38,004 bases of DNA from Paracoccaceae bacterium (GTDB taxonomy: Bacteria; Pseudomonadota; Alphaproteobacteria; Rhodobacterales; Rhodobacteraceae). The stretch is from contig SKYA01000035.1 of the NCBI GenBank assembly GCA_007128135.1, positions 1 through 38,004 on the forward strand. The letters are read 5' to 3'. The position numbers and the translations under genes were made by a program. Shown here piece by piece: positions 24,433 to 33,275 of this stretch. Below the pieces are notes generated by a model. The model was not told the DNA's origin. It made no database searches and was given only the letters and a program-made list of their open reading frames with translations. Position 1 is the first letter of the stretch. Each line of letters begins with the position of its first letter.

Positions 24433-24831
24433 TTATTCAGCGGCCCTGGGGCGGTCTGCATTGTGCAGTACGCCTTCGCCCCAGGCGAGTTCCTGTTTCA
24501 GATCGGCAATCGCCTCGGTCAGTTCGTCGCGCTGGCGTTCCATGTCGGCCAGGCGCTGGCAAGCGATGTCATAGGTCTTGCGCAACTGCCGCAATTCGCT
24601 GTCGTCGCGGTCATACATGTTCAGAAGCTGACGGATTTCCTCGAGCGAGAATCCGAAACGCTTGCCGCGCAGGATCAGCTTCAGCCGCGCCTGGTCGCGG
24701 CGCGAGAACAGCCGGTGCTGGCCGTCGCGCTGCGGAAAGAGCAGTTCCTTGGCCTCGTAGAAGCGCAGGGTGCGTGGTGTGACGCCGAACTCGGCGCACA
24801 TCTGACGTATCGTCTTGAAACTTTCCGGCAT
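24433..24831 (-). CDS. MerR family regulator 1, beside acyl-CoA dehydrogenase
   Basis: A 132-residue MerR-type regulator from the ATG at 24831, preceded by GGAGAGG. The N-terminal winged helix (MCAEFGVTPRTLRFYEAKELL) is followed by RFGFSLEEIRQLLNMY and a coiled-coil helix (about 75-120) for dimerisation. No cysteine metal site is evident at the C-terminus, so it is more likely a ligand-binding member (acyl-CoA type, as LiuR) than a metal sensor. A palindrome of the kind such regulators bind lies about 60 bp upstream of its start (24891-24906). It is a paralogue of the next gene. Confidence 0.9.
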   Translation of the reverse strand: MPESFKTIRQMCAEFGVTPRTLRFYEAKELLFPQRDGQHRLFSRRDQARLKLILRGKRFGFSLEEIRQLLNMYDRDDSELRQLRKTYDIACQRLADMERQRDELTEAIADLKQELAWGEGVLHNADRPRAAE

Positions 24832-24890
24832 GACGATCCTCTCCCCGCCGGACAGGTCGCTCCGGCTATCTGCGAGAGACGATACCAAAG

Positions 24891-24906
24891 TTGACGTGAA
24901 CGTAAA
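24891..24906. promoter_or_regulatory. 16-bp imperfect palindrome upstream of MerR 1
   Basis: TTGACGTGAACGTAAA reads TTnACGTnnACGTnAA on both strands, with 12 of 16 positions symmetric. It lies 60 bp upstream of the MerR 1 start and resembles LiuR-type MerR sites as I remember them. It is a likely autoregulatory operator for one or both MerR proteins. Confidence 0.55.
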
Positions 24907-24916
24907 GTTAAACGCC

Positions 24917-24938
24917 GCGTCACGGTGTCATGTGACGC
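24917..24938 (-). terminator. MerR 2 terminator
   Basis: GCGTCAC and GTGACGC form a 7-bp stem around 8 bases, starting 6 bp after the MerR 2 stop; on the minus strand the stem is followed by GGCGTTTAACTTT. The T-rich tail supports a rho-independent terminator. Confidence 0.55.
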
Positions 24939-24943
24939 CGCGT

Positions 24944-25318
24944 TCAGTCCGCGTTGATCAGGCGTGCGGCCTCGTTGCGCAGCTTTTCCAGATCCGCGAT
25001 CGTGCGCTCCAGGTCCTCTGCCTGATCGCGCAGCGCCACCAGTTGGCGGTCGGCCAGATCGAGCCAGGCGCGCAGTTGCGGCTGGGTGCCCTCTTTCTCG
25101 TAGATCTCGAGCCACTGGCGGATCTCCTCAAGCGAAAAGCCGAACCGGCGGCCCCGCATGATCAGCGTCATCCGGGCCACTTCGCGCGGCGTATAGAGGC
25201 GGTTGCGACCGTCCTTCTCGGGGCTCAGCAGCTCGATATATTCGTAATAGCGCAGCGTGCGCGGGGTCACGTCGAATTTCGCGCACATCTCCTTGAAGCT
25301 CAGTCTGTCGCTGCTCAT
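24944..25318 (-). CDS. MerR family regulator 2, paralogue of MerR 1
   Basis: A 124-residue MerR-type regulator from the ATG at 25318, with GGGGGAGCAGG before it. The winged helix MCAKFDVTPRTLRYYEYIELL and the FGFSLEEIRQWLEIY segment match MerR 1 closely, so the two arose by tandem duplication. The coiled coil runs over about 75-115. It is divergent from the thioesterase genes across 122 bp, where it may act. Its ligand is unknown; acyl-CoA is likely by context. Confidence 0.9.
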   Translation of the reverse strand: MSSDRLSFKEMCAKFDVTPRTLRYYEYIELLSPEKDGRNRLYTPREVARMTLIMRGRRFGFSLEEIRQWLEIYEKEGTQPQLRAWLDLADRQLVALRDQAEDLERTIADLEKLRNEAARLINAD

Positions 25319-25440
25319 CCTGCTCCCCCTCAAGGCTGGTGATACAGCTTAGGCCCGTGCAGGGCAGGATGCAATCTCGCCGCTTGCCATTGCCGCGCGT
25401 TCCGGCGCAGATAGGGAGATGCGAGCCGAGGATGCGAGAC

Positions 25441-25860
25441 ATGGCCGAAAACACGCCGCAGGAATTCATCAACGCCCTGCCATTCGCCGGTGCGCTGGGG
25501 ATGCGCCTGGAACAGATCGGTGACGGTCGGGCGCAGATCTCGATGGGCTGGGATCCCCGCTTCGTGGGCGACCCGGCGACCGGCGTCATTCATGGCGGAG
25601 CGGTCTCGGCGCTGATGGACACCTGTAGCGGCGCGGCGGTCATGTCCTATCCCGGTGCCCTGACCACGGCGACCATAGACCTGCGCATCGACTACATGCG
25701 CGCGGCAACGCCGGGGCAACGGATCACGGCGCGGGCCGAATGCTATCATGTCACCCGCCGGGTTGCCTTCGTGCGTGCCACAGCCCATGACGAGGACAGC
25801 GACAACCCGGTCGCCACGGCCTCGGGCGCGTTCACCTTTGACCGCAGGGAGGCGCCCTGA
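25441..25860 (+). CDS. PaaI-type hotdog thioesterase 1
   Basis: A 139-residue hotdog-fold protein from the ATG at 25441; the longer frame starts at an unlikely upstream codon, and an ATG at 25432 is a second option. The signature GVIHGGAVSALMDTCSGAAV is the central helix with the catalytic acidic residue, followed by TIDLRIDYMRAATPGQRI. It would hydrolyse an acyl- or aryl-CoA thioester. The next thioesterase starts on its own stop (TGATG), so the pair is translationally coupled. It is divergent from MerR 2. Confidence 0.9.
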   Translation: MAENTPQEFINALPFAGALGMRLEQIGDGRAQISMGWDPRFVGDPATGVIHGGAVSALMDTCSGAAVMSYPGALTTATIDLRIDYMRAATPGQRITARAECYHVTRRVAFVRATAHDEDSDNPVATASGAFTFDRREAP

Positions 25861-26363
25861 TGCCCCCGCCCGAACCCGTGCAGCAGGTCAAGTACCGCCG
25901 CGATTCCGCGCTCAATACACTGGTCGATTCCGTGCCCTATGCAGGCTTTCTCGGCATCGTGTTCGAGCGCCATGGCGATGAGTTGACCGCCGTGCTGCCT
26001 TATGACGCAAAGCTGATCGGCAACCCGGTCCTGCCCGCGCTGCACGGGGGCGTCATCGCGTCCTTTCTGGAAGTGACCGCAATCATCGAACTGAGCTGGG
26101 CGATGCTCTGGGACGAACTGGAATCGGGCCGCCTGACGCCCGAGCAGATGGCCGCCAGCCTGCCGCGCCTGCCCAAGACCATAGATTTCACCGTGGACTA
26201 CCTGCGCACCGGCCTGCCGCGCGACGGCTACGCCCGCGCCCGCGTCAACCGCTCGGGGCGGCGCTATGCCAGCGTTCATGTCGAGGCCTGGCAGGACAAC
26301 CGCGCGCGGCTGTTCGCGCAGGCGACAGGCCATTTCCTGATGCCGCAGCGCGGGAATGGCTGA
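25860..26363 (+). CDS. PaaI-type hotdog thioesterase 2
   Basis: A 167-residue hotdog protein coupled to the first by a TGATG overlap. PALHGGVIASFLEVTAIIEL is the central helix, and TIDFTVDYLRTGLPRDGYARA the strand after it. A ~20-residue insertion (DELESGRLTPEQMAASLPRLP) separates these, unlike its neighbour. The two could form a heteromer, an idea from the coupling alone. The next gene, a MATE exporter, overlaps its last 8 bases, so all three are one operon. Confidence 0.88.
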   Translation: MPPPEPVQQVKYRRDSALNTLVDSVPYAGFLGIVFERHGDELTAVLPYDAKLIGNPVLPALHGGVIASFLEVTAIIELSWAMLWDELESGRLTPEQMAASLPRLPKTIDFTVDYLRTGLPRDGYARARVNRSGRRYASVHVEAWQDNRARLFAQATGHFLMPQRGNG

Positions 26364-27678
26364 GGCCCCGGCGCTGTCCGACCGGCGCATCCTGAAAATC
26401 GCGATCCCCATCGTTCTGGCCAATCTCTCGGTGCCGATCCTTGGTGCCGTGGATACCGGGGTGGTGGGACAGCTGGGCGAGGCAGCGCCCATCGGCGCGG
26501 TGGGCCTTGGCGCGATCATTCTCGCCTCGATCTACTGGATCTTCGGCTTCCTGCGCATGGGGACAACGGGGCTGGTGGCGCAGGCCACGGGCGCGGGCGA
26601 TCTGGCCGAAAGCGGCGCGATCCTGACGCGCGGCATAATGATCGGGCTGGCGGCAGGCGTGGTGATGGTGGCAGGCCAGGCGGCCATCACCTGGGCCGCC
26701 TTCCGCATCGCACCGGCCAGCCCCGGGGTCGAGGCGCTGGCGCGCGACTATCTGGCCATCCGCATCTGGGGCGCGCCTGCGACCATCGCGCTCTATGCCG
26801 TCAATGGCTGGCTGATCGCGACCGAGCGCACACGCGGGGTGCTGGTGCTGCAACTGTGGATGAACGGGCTGAACATCGCGCTCGACCTGTGGTTCGTGCT
26901 GGGTCTGGGCTGGGGCGTGCAGGGCGTGGCCGTGGCGACGCTGATTGCGGAAGTGACCGCGCTGGGGCTGGGTCTGTGGCTGTGCCGCGCGGCCTTCTCG
27001 GGGGCGCAGTGGCGCGACTGGGCGCGGGTCTTCGACCGGGTGCGGCTCAAGCGCATGTGGGTGGTCAATTCCGACATCATGCTGCGTACCATCGCATTGC
27101 AGGGGGCAATGACCGGGTTCCTGTTCGTCTCGGCGGGCTTTGGCGATGTGGAACTGGCAGCCAATCAGGTGCTCTGGCAGTTCCTGATGATCACCGCCTA
27201 TGCGCTCGACGGTTTCGCCTTTGCCGCCGAGGCGCTGGTGGGTCAGGCCGTGGGCGCGCGGTCGGTGGCCATGATGCGGCGGGCGAGCATCCGCGCCTCG
27301 GTCTGGGCACTCGGCGCCTCGGTGGCGATGGCCCTGGGGTTCTGGATCGCCGGTCCCTGGGTGATTGACCTGATGGCGGTCGATGACGGCGTGCGGGCCG
27401 CCGCGCGGGGCTATCTGCCCTTCGTGGTGGTGCTCTCGGTGCTGGGACTGGCCGCCTACATGCTTGACGGCATCTTCATCGGCGCGACCGGCACGCGCGA
27501 AATGCGCAACACCGTGGCGCTGGCAGTGGCGATCTATGCCCTTGCGATCTGGGTGTTCGTGCCGGTCTATGGCAATCCCGCACTCTGGAGCGCGCTGATG
27601 CTGCTGAACGTGCTGCGCGGGGTCTTTCTGGCGGTGCTCTATCCGCGTCTCGAGCGCCGGGTGGCAGCCGCGCAATGA
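26356..27678 (+). CDS. MATE family efflux protein (DinF-like)
   Basis: A 440-residue inner-membrane transporter with about 12 hydrophobic segments in two homologous halves. Segment 1 (IAIPIVLANLSVPILGAVDTGVVGQL) and the following FLRMGTTGLVAQATGAGD are typical of the DinF/NorM branch of MATE exporters. It would export a toxic or signalling compound with protons or sodium. It is coupled to two thioesterases, so an acid released by them is a possible but unproven substrate. Its end is followed by an unusual repeat-hairpin block. Confidence 0.9.
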   Translation: MAEAPALSDRRILKIAIPIVLANLSVPILGAVDTGVVGQLGEAAPIGAVGLGAIILASIYWIFGFLRMGTTGLVAQATGAGDLAESGAILTRGIMIGLAAGVVMVAGQAAITWAAFRIAPASPGVEALARDYLAIRIWGAPATIALYAVNGWLIATERTRGVLVLQLWMNGLNIALDLWFVLGLGWGVQGVAVATLIAEVTALGLGLWLCRAAFSGAQWRDWARVFDRVRLKRMWVVNSDIMLRTIALQGAMTGFLFVSAGFGDVELAANQVLWQFLMITAYALDGFAFAAEALVGQAVGARSVAMMRRASIRASVWALGASVAMALGFWIAGPWVIDLMAVDDGVRAAARGYLPFVVVLSVLGLAAYMLDGIFIGATGTREMRNTVALAVAIYALAIWVFVPVYGNPALWSALMLLNVLRGVFLAVLYPRLERRVAAAQ

Positions 27679-27692
27679 GCAGTTCCGCCCTT

Positions 27693-27769
27693 CGGATGCT
27701 CAATGAGGGGCCTTGCCCCTCGGGGGCTCAATGAGGGGCCTTGCCCCTCGGGCCCCGGAGCATCCGGGG
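27693..27769. repeat. Nested hairpin block with two 27-bp tandem copies
   Basis: Two identical 27-bp copies (27698-27724 and 27726-27752, period 28) each contain GAGGGGC-CTT-GCCCCTC, a 7-bp hairpin. CGGATGCTC at 27693 and GAGCATCCG at 27758 are perfect inverted copies that enclose both, and CCCCGGA-GCA-TCCGGGG overlaps the right arm as an alternative hairpin. It lies between the convergent MATE and pyrD genes and may work as a bidirectional terminator. Confidence 0.75.
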
Positions 27770-27780
27770 CAGGAAAATGA

Positions 27781-28839
27781 TCAGAGCCATTCGTCGCGCC
27801 CGGTGCCGACAGCCTCCGCAAGGGTCGCGAACCCGTCGCGGTCAAGCAGGTCGAGAAGCCCCTGATTGAGGCGTGGCACCAGCGAGAGGCCGTGATAGAC
27901 CAGCCCGGTATAAAGCTGCACCGCCGAGGCACCCGCGCGGATCTTGGCATAGGCCTGCGCGGGCGTGCCGATACCGCCCACCCCGATCAGGGGGATCGTG
28001 CCACGGGTCAGATGCGACAGGCGCGCGAGCACGCGCGTGGACAAATCGAACAAGGGTGCGCCGGAAAGCCCGCCCTTCTCGTCAGAACCTTCACTTTTCA
28101 GACCTTTGCGCGTGATCGTGGTGTTGGTGGCGATTAGCCCGTCAACTCCCGCCGCGCGCGCCACATCGGCGATTTCGGACAGCTCGGAGGTGCTCAGGTC
28201 GGGCGCGATCTTGACGAAGACAGGGATCGGCCGGGCCAGATGCGCGCGCTCTGCCATCACCACCGACAGCAGTGCCGCCAGCGCCTCGGCGCCCTGCAGG
28301 TCGCGCAGCGATTCGGTGTTGGGCGAGGAGATGTTGATCGTGGCGAAATCGAGATGCGCCCCCGTCATGGCCAGAACCTTGGCGAAATCCCCGGCGCGGT
28401 CGGCGCTGTCCTTGTTGGTGCCCAGATTGAGCCCGAGGATCATGCCCCCTGGCCGCGCCGCAAGCCGTTCCGCGATCACCCGCGCACCCTCGTTGTTGAA
28501 GCCGAAACGGTTGATGACAGCCGCATCCTGCGGCAGACGGAACAGGCGCGGGCGCGGATTGCCATCCTGCGGCAGCGGCGTGGCCGCGCCGACCTCGACG
28601 AAGCCGAAACCCGTGCGCGCGAGTCCCCGCAGCGCGATCGCGTTCTTGTCGAACCCGGCGGCCAGCCCGACCGGGTTGGGCAGCGTCAGCCCCGCAACCC
28701 GCATCTGCAGGCGCGGCGAGAGGACGGGCCTGGGTAGCGGTGCGAAACCGTAGCGAAGCGCATTGAGCGCGAGCAGATGGGCCGTTTCCGGTTCGAGGTT
28801 GCGCAGGACCGCAAGCCCCGCCTGTTCGATGACCCTCAT
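27781..28839 (-). CDS. pyrD: Dihydroorotate dehydrogenase (quinone)
   Basis: A 352-residue class 2 DHODH, full length. The N-terminal amphipathic helix ([22 protein letters not shown]) anchors it to the inner membrane; [13 protein letters not shown], the NRFGFNNEG segment, ITINISSPN-like [12 protein letters not shown] (FMN and catalytic loop) and [20 protein letters not shown] follow. It oxidises dihydroorotate to orotate with quinone, in pyrimidine synthesis. The ATG overlaps the DUF952 stop by four bases (ATGA), so the two are one transcript. Confidence 0.96.
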   Translation of the reverse strand: MRVIEQAGLAVLRNLEPETAHLLALNALRYGFAPLPRPVLSPRLQMRVAGLTLPNPVGLAAGFDKNAIALRGLARTGFGFVEVGAATPLPQDGNPRPRLFRLPQDAAVINRFGFNNEGARVIAERLAARPGGMILGLNLGTNKDSADRAGDFAKVLAMTGAHLDFATINISSPNTESLRDLQGAEALAALLSVVMAERAHLARPIPVFVKIAPDLSTSELSEIADVARAAGVDGLIATNTTITRKGLKSEGSDEKGGLSGAPLFDLSTRVLARLSHLTRGTIPLIGVGGIGTPAQAYAKIRAGASAVQLYTGLVYHGLSLVPRLNQGLLDLLDRDGFATLAEAVGTGRDEWL

Positions 28840-29174
28840 ACCAGCCTCTCCGGAAAGATATGGCCCGACGCGCCCAGCGGCAGGGACTTGTCCCAGACGA
28901 CATCCTCGCGGCGCAGCGCGCGGTAGAGATGCGGGAACAATGCCCCCCCGCGCGAGGGCTCCCATTTCAGTTCGGGACCAAGTGTGTCGGCCTCGACCGC
29001 GACAAGCACCAGATCGCTTTCGGTGGCGAAATGTCGTGCGGCGGTTTCCATCACCTGCTGGGCGGTCGAGAAATGGATATACCCGTCGGCAAGATCGACG
29101 GGCGCCCCGAGGGTCGCACCCCCGGCCACCAGCGCGTCCCATTCGTGGCGGCGGAAAATCTTGTAGATCAGCAT
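28836..29174 (-). CDS. DUF952 family protein
   Basis: A 112-residue protein from the ATG at 29174. [39 protein letters not shown] and [19 protein letters not shown] are the characteristic DUF952 segments. The fold is known to be a small alpha/beta barrel-like domain, but no reaction has been settled to my knowledge. It is translationally coupled to pyrD, an arrangement I believe is common in alphaproteobacteria. It has no signal peptide. Confidence 0.88.
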   Translation of the reverse strand: MLIYKIFRRHEWDALVAGGATLGAPVDLADGYIHFSTAQQVMETAARHFATESDLVLVAVEADTLGPELKWEPSRGGALFPHLYRALRREDVVWDKSLPLGASGHIFPERLV

Positions 29175-29214
29175 GAGCGCTCTCATGCCTGCTTGTGCGC
29201 GAGAGGTCAATCGC

Positions 29215-29670
29215 TCAGAGCGGTCCGGGAAGGCGTTCCTCGCTCAGCAGCACATTCGCATCCACAGCGCCGACACCGGGCAGGGTCATGATCCGGCGGC
29301 GCAGCACGCGCTCGAAATCGGGCAGGTCGCGGGCGACAACGCGCAGGCGGTAGTCATAGAGGCCCAGCACATGCTGCACGGTCTGCACCTCGGGGATCGC
29401 ACTGACCGCGCGCTCGAAATCGGCCAGGCTGACGCGGCCCTTGGACGCAAGGCTGATGCCCAGGAAGACCGTCACGCCAAACCCGAGCGCCGCGAGATCG
29501 AGATCGAGCCGGGTGCGCGCGATGGCCCCGGCATCGCGCAACCGCCGGAGCCTGCGCCAGGTGGCGGGCTGGCTGAGACCCAGCTTGCGGCCCAGCGCCC
29601 CGGCGCTCTGGCTGGCATCCTGCGCAAGTGCGCTCAGCAGCGCGCGGTCCGTGGCATCAAGGTCGATCAT
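29215..29670 (-). CDS. Lrp/AsnC family regulator 1
   Basis: A 151-residue Lrp-type regulator from the ATG at 29670. The N-terminal helix-turn-helix (LDATDRALLSALAQDASQS, KLGLSQPATWRRLRRL) is followed by an alpha/beta effector domain (IPEVQTVQHVLGLYDYRLRVVARDLPDF). It is one of two tandem Lrp genes and lies 42 bp downstream of copy E of the motif. Lrp-type proteins sense amino acids; with ilvC upstream, a branched-chain amino acid is the natural guess. Confidence 0.92.
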   Translation of the reverse strand: MIDLDATDRALLSALAQDASQSAGALGRKLGLSQPATWRRLRRLRDAGAIARTRLDLDLAALGFGVTVFLGISLASKGRVSLADFERAVSAIPEVQTVQHVLGLYDYRLRVVARDLPDFERVLRRRIMTLPGVGAVDANVLLSEERLPGPL

Positions 29671-29686
29671 GGCCGAGACCGGGTTG

Positions 29687-29735
29687 GGGGGGCTTTGCCC
29701 CCCTCGCCCCCCAGGATATTTGGGCAAGGATGAAG
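29687..29735 (+). repeat. Copy E of the recurrent motif with its GC hairpin
   Basis: A 7-bp hairpin (GGGGGGC-TTT-GCCCCCC, 29687-29703) is followed by GGATATTT, then GG, then GCAAGGATGAAG (29714-29735). The motif ends one base from the Lrp 2 stop codon, the same spacing as copy A has to puuD. It fills most of the gap between the two Lrp genes. Confidence 0.6.
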
Positions 29736-29736
29736 A

Positions 29737-30195
29737 TCACAGCGGCAGGCTTTCGGCGTGCCTGATGTCGGAAAGGTGCATCAGGGCTTCCAGATCGGCG
29801 ATATGCGGGAGTGTCAGGATGCGGTCGCGATAGACCTGCTGGTAGTGGCTCATGTCGCGGGCGATCAGGTTGAGCCGGACATCGACCCGGCCGAGGAAGG
29901 TCTGGATCTCGAGCAGTTCGGGGACATTGCGGGCGGCGGCGAGAAACTCGTCGAAGGCGCGCGGGTTGGTCTTGTCCAGCGTGATGCGCAGACTGACCTC
30001 GACCGCCCAGCCCAGCGCGCGCCAGTTGATGACGGCATGCTGGCCGCGCAGGATGCCACGCGCGCGCAGTCGCTCCAGACGTCGCCAGCAGGTGGCCTCG
30101 GTCAGCGCGGCGGCGGCGGCCAGTTGCGCAGTGCTGGCTTCGGGGGCCGCAAGAAGCTGGCGCAGGAGGCGGCGGTCGGTATCGTCAATCTGCAT
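29737..30195 (-). CDS. Lrp/AsnC family regulator 2, divergent from ilvC
   Basis: A 152-residue Lrp-type regulator. MQIDDTDRRLLRQLLAAPEASTAQLAAAAALT is the N-terminal domain in pieces, EATCWRRLERLRARG the recognition helix region, and VPELLEIQTFLGRVDVRLNLIARD the effector domain. It is only distantly similar to Lrp 1. It is divergent from ilvC across 132 bp that contain an AT-rich inverted repeat, so control of ilvC and of itself is likely, as for Lrp relatives elsewhere. Confidence 0.92.
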   Translation of the reverse strand: MQIDDTDRRLLRQLLAAPEASTAQLAAAAALTEATCWRRLERLRARGILRGQHAVINWRALGWAVEVSLRITLDKTNPRAFDEFLAAARNVPELLEIQTFLGRVDVRLNLIARDMSHYQQVYRDRILTLPHIADLEALMHLSDIRHAESLPL

Positions 30196-30214
30196 GAATC
30201 TTTCGTTTTTTCTG

Positions 30215-31350
<1,136 letters not shown>

Positions 31351-31367
31351 CCGCCCGTTCGGCTGTG

Positions 31368-31399
31368 CGGTCCTGTTGCGCAGGCGTGCGACAGGACCG
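31368..31399 (+). terminator. ilvC terminator
   Basis: CGGTCCTGT and ACAGGACCG form a 9-bp perfect stem around 14 bases, 18 bp after the ilvC stop; CGCCCG before it and CGGGCG after it can extend the structure. There is no T-run. Confidence 0.6.
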
Positions 31400-31473
31400 G
31401 TTCGGCCGGGCGCCTCGGGCGTGATGCGGTCGCGCCACGAAAGACCGGCATCGCGGCTGAGCGCGCGCAGATG

Positions 31474-31518
31474 TAGGGTGGGTGGTTCTGCCGCGTCAGC
31501 GGCAGGTTCACCCACCTG
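31474..31518 (+). repeat. GTAGGGTGGGT hairpin, copy 1
   Basis: GTAGGGTGGGT opens an outer stem (GGTGGGT with ACCCACC) and an inner 7-bp stem (CTGCCGC with GCGGCAG, GTCA loop). It lies in the 244-bp gap between ilvC and ribB, which otherwise shows only the ilvC hairpin. A related, inverted copy is at 35304-35348. Confidence 0.6.
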
Positions 31519-31594
31519 TTGCACGCCCCCCCCTTTCCCCGCCGCTTCCTTTGGTCTATCTGCGAGGTCCAGACACACAGGAACGGCAGCCACA

Positions 31595-32722
31595 ATGCAG
31601 TATGAGAACGCTGGTTCGGTCGAGCAGGACTGGCACGACGCCATCTCGACCACCGAGGAAATTCTCGATGAGGCCCGCCAGGGCCGCATGTTCATCCTTG
31701 TTGACCATGAGGATCGCGAGAACGAGGGCGATCTGGTCATTCCGGCCCAGATGGCCACGCCCGAGGTCATCAACTTCATGGCCACGCATGGCAAGGGGCT
31801 GATCTGCCTCGCGCTGCCCGGCGAGCGGATCGACCAGCTTGGCCTGCCGCTGATGGCCTCGTCCAACTCCTCGCGCCATGAGACGGCCTTTACCGTCTCG
31901 ATCGAGGCGCGCGAGGGGGTTTCGACCGGCATCTCGGCCTATGATCGCGCGCGCACCGTGGCCGTGGCCATCGACCCGGCCAAGGGCGCGGCCGATATTG
32001 CCACGCCCGGCCATGTCTTTCCGCTGCGCGCCCGCGACGGCGGCGTTCTGGTGCGCGCGGGCCATACCGAGGCCGCCGTCGATATTGCGCGTCTTGCCGG
32101 GCTCAATGCGTCGGGCGTAATCTGCGAGATCATGAAGGACGACGGCTCGATGGCGCGGCTGCCGGATCTGGTGGCCTTTGCGCAGCGCCACGGGCTGAAG
32201 ATCGGCACGATCTCGGATCTGATTGCCTATCGGCGGCGCCATGACAATCTGGTGCGCGTGATGAGCGAGCAGCCGATCGCCTCGGAATTCGGCGGTGACT
32301 GGACGATGCGCGTCTATTCCGACACGACGCAGGGGGCAGAGCATGTCGTGCTCATCAAGGGCGACATCACCACGCCTGGCCCGGTGATGGTGCGGATGCA
32401 TGCCTTCGACCCGCTGCTGGACATGGTCGGCGTTGCCGGGGGCATCCGGGCCGACGAGTTCGGCGATGCGATGCGGCTGATCGGGGCCGAGGGACGCGGC
32501 GTCGTGGTGCTGTTGCGCGACACGCATATGAAGCTTGCCACCTCCGAGGCCGCGCCCCAGACCCTGCGCCAGTACGGGCTGGGCGCGCAGATCCTGTCGT
32601 CGCTGGGGCTGCACGAGCTGATCCTGCTGACCAATTCCGCCACGCCCAGGGTGGTGGGGCTGGAAGGCTACGGGCTGTCGATCACCGGCACCCGCAAGAT
32701 TCCCCCGACCCGAGGCACCTGA
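31595..32722 (+). CDS. ribB: 3,4-dihydroxy-2-butanone 4-phosphate synthase with inactive GTP-cyclohydrolase-like half
   Basis: A 375-residue RibBA-like protein. The N-terminal ~205 residues are an intact RibB (VDHEDRENEGDLVIPAQMAT, RHETAFTVSIEAREGVSTGISAYDRART in pieces, GHTEAAVDIARLAG), which makes the four-carbon riboflavin precursor from ribulose 5-phosphate. The C-terminal half has the GTP-cyclohydrolase II fold pattern (TTQGAEHVVLIKGDI, LGLHELILLTN), but all three zinc cysteines of the normal HSEC-to-CDCG region are missing, so it should not open GTP. ribH follows after one base. I found no FMN riboswitch before it. Confidence 0.93.
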   Translation: MQYENAGSVEQDWHDAISTTEEILDEARQGRMFILVDHEDRENEGDLVIPAQMATPEVINFMATHGKGLICLALPGERIDQLGLPLMASSNSSRHETAFTVSIEAREGVSTGISAYDRARTVAVAIDPAKGAADIATPGHVFPLRARDGGVLVRAGHTEAAVDIARLAGLNASGVICEIMKDDGSMARLPDLVAFAQRHGLKIGTISDLIAYRRRHDNLVRVMSEQPIASEFGGDWTMRVYSDTTQGAEHVVLIKGDITTPGPVMVRMHAFDPLLDMVGVAGGIRADEFGDAMRLIGAEGRGVVVLLRDTHMKLATSEAAPQTLRQYGLGAQILSSLGLHELILLTNSATPRVVGLEGYGLSITGTRKIPPTRGT

Positions 32723-32723
32723 C

Positions 32724-33275
32724 ATGGCCGGAACCGAAACCCATTACACGCTGCCGCGCCCGGGTTTCGATCAGCCGCCCCGGCTGCTGATCGTCGTCGC
32801 ACCCTATTACCGCGACATCGCCGATGCGCTCATGGCCGGGGCCCGCGCCGAGATCGAGGCCGCTGGCGGCAGCCACGACACTGTCGAGGTGCCCGGCGCG
32901 CTGGAAGTCCCGACAGCCATCGGGCAGGCCTTCCGCATGGCGAATTTCGACGGTTTCGTGGCGCTGGGCTGCGTCATCCGGGGCGAGACCACGCATTACG
33001 ACACGGTCTGCAATGACAGTTCGCGCGCCATCACGCTGCTGGGGCTGCAGGGGGCCTGCATCGGCAATGGCATCCTGACAGTCGAGAACCGCGCCCAGGC
33101 CGAGGCGCGCGCCGAGCCCGGCGGACAGAACAAGGGCGGCGGTGCGGCGGCGGCCGCGCTGCATCTGATCGCGCTGGCGCGCCGCTGGGGCAACAGCCGC
33201 CGCCCTGTCGGCTTCAACAAGCCCGAGTCCGAGGCGTTCCGCATCGCCGGGACCGACAAGGGGCCGGTTGCATGA
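32724..33275 (+). CDS. ribH: 6,7-dimethyl-8-ribityllumazine synthase
   Basis: A 183-residue lumazine synthase. FDQPPRLLIVVAPYYRDIADAL is the N-terminal strand, VEVPGALEVPTAIG the phosphate-binding segment, and ALGCVIRGETTHYDTVCND the substrate loop with the catalytic histidine. It condenses the product of RibB with the pyrimidinedione to form the lumazine, the penultimate riboflavin step, and usually assembles into pentamers or 60-mers. The C-terminus is longer than usual by about 20 residues. The nusB start overlaps its stop by four bases. Confidence 0.95.
   Translation: MAGTETHYTLPRPGFDQPPRLLIVVAPYYRDIADALMAGARAEIEAAGGSHDTVEVPGALEVPTAIGQAFRMANFDGFVALGCVIRGETTHYDTVCNDSSRAITLLGLQGACIGNGILTVENRAQAEARAEPGGQNKGGGAAAAALHLIALARRWGNSRRPVGFNKPESEAFRIAGTDKGPVA

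Noticed and set aside
27698-27752. Start of a CRISPR-like array in the two 27-bp copies
   Set aside because: The copies are separated by one base, so there are no spacers; it is a tandem hairpin.
31351-31594. FMN riboswitch before ribB
   Set aside because: The conserved FMN-riboswitch blocks are not readable here; the visible structure is the ilvC hairpin and a repeat hairpin.
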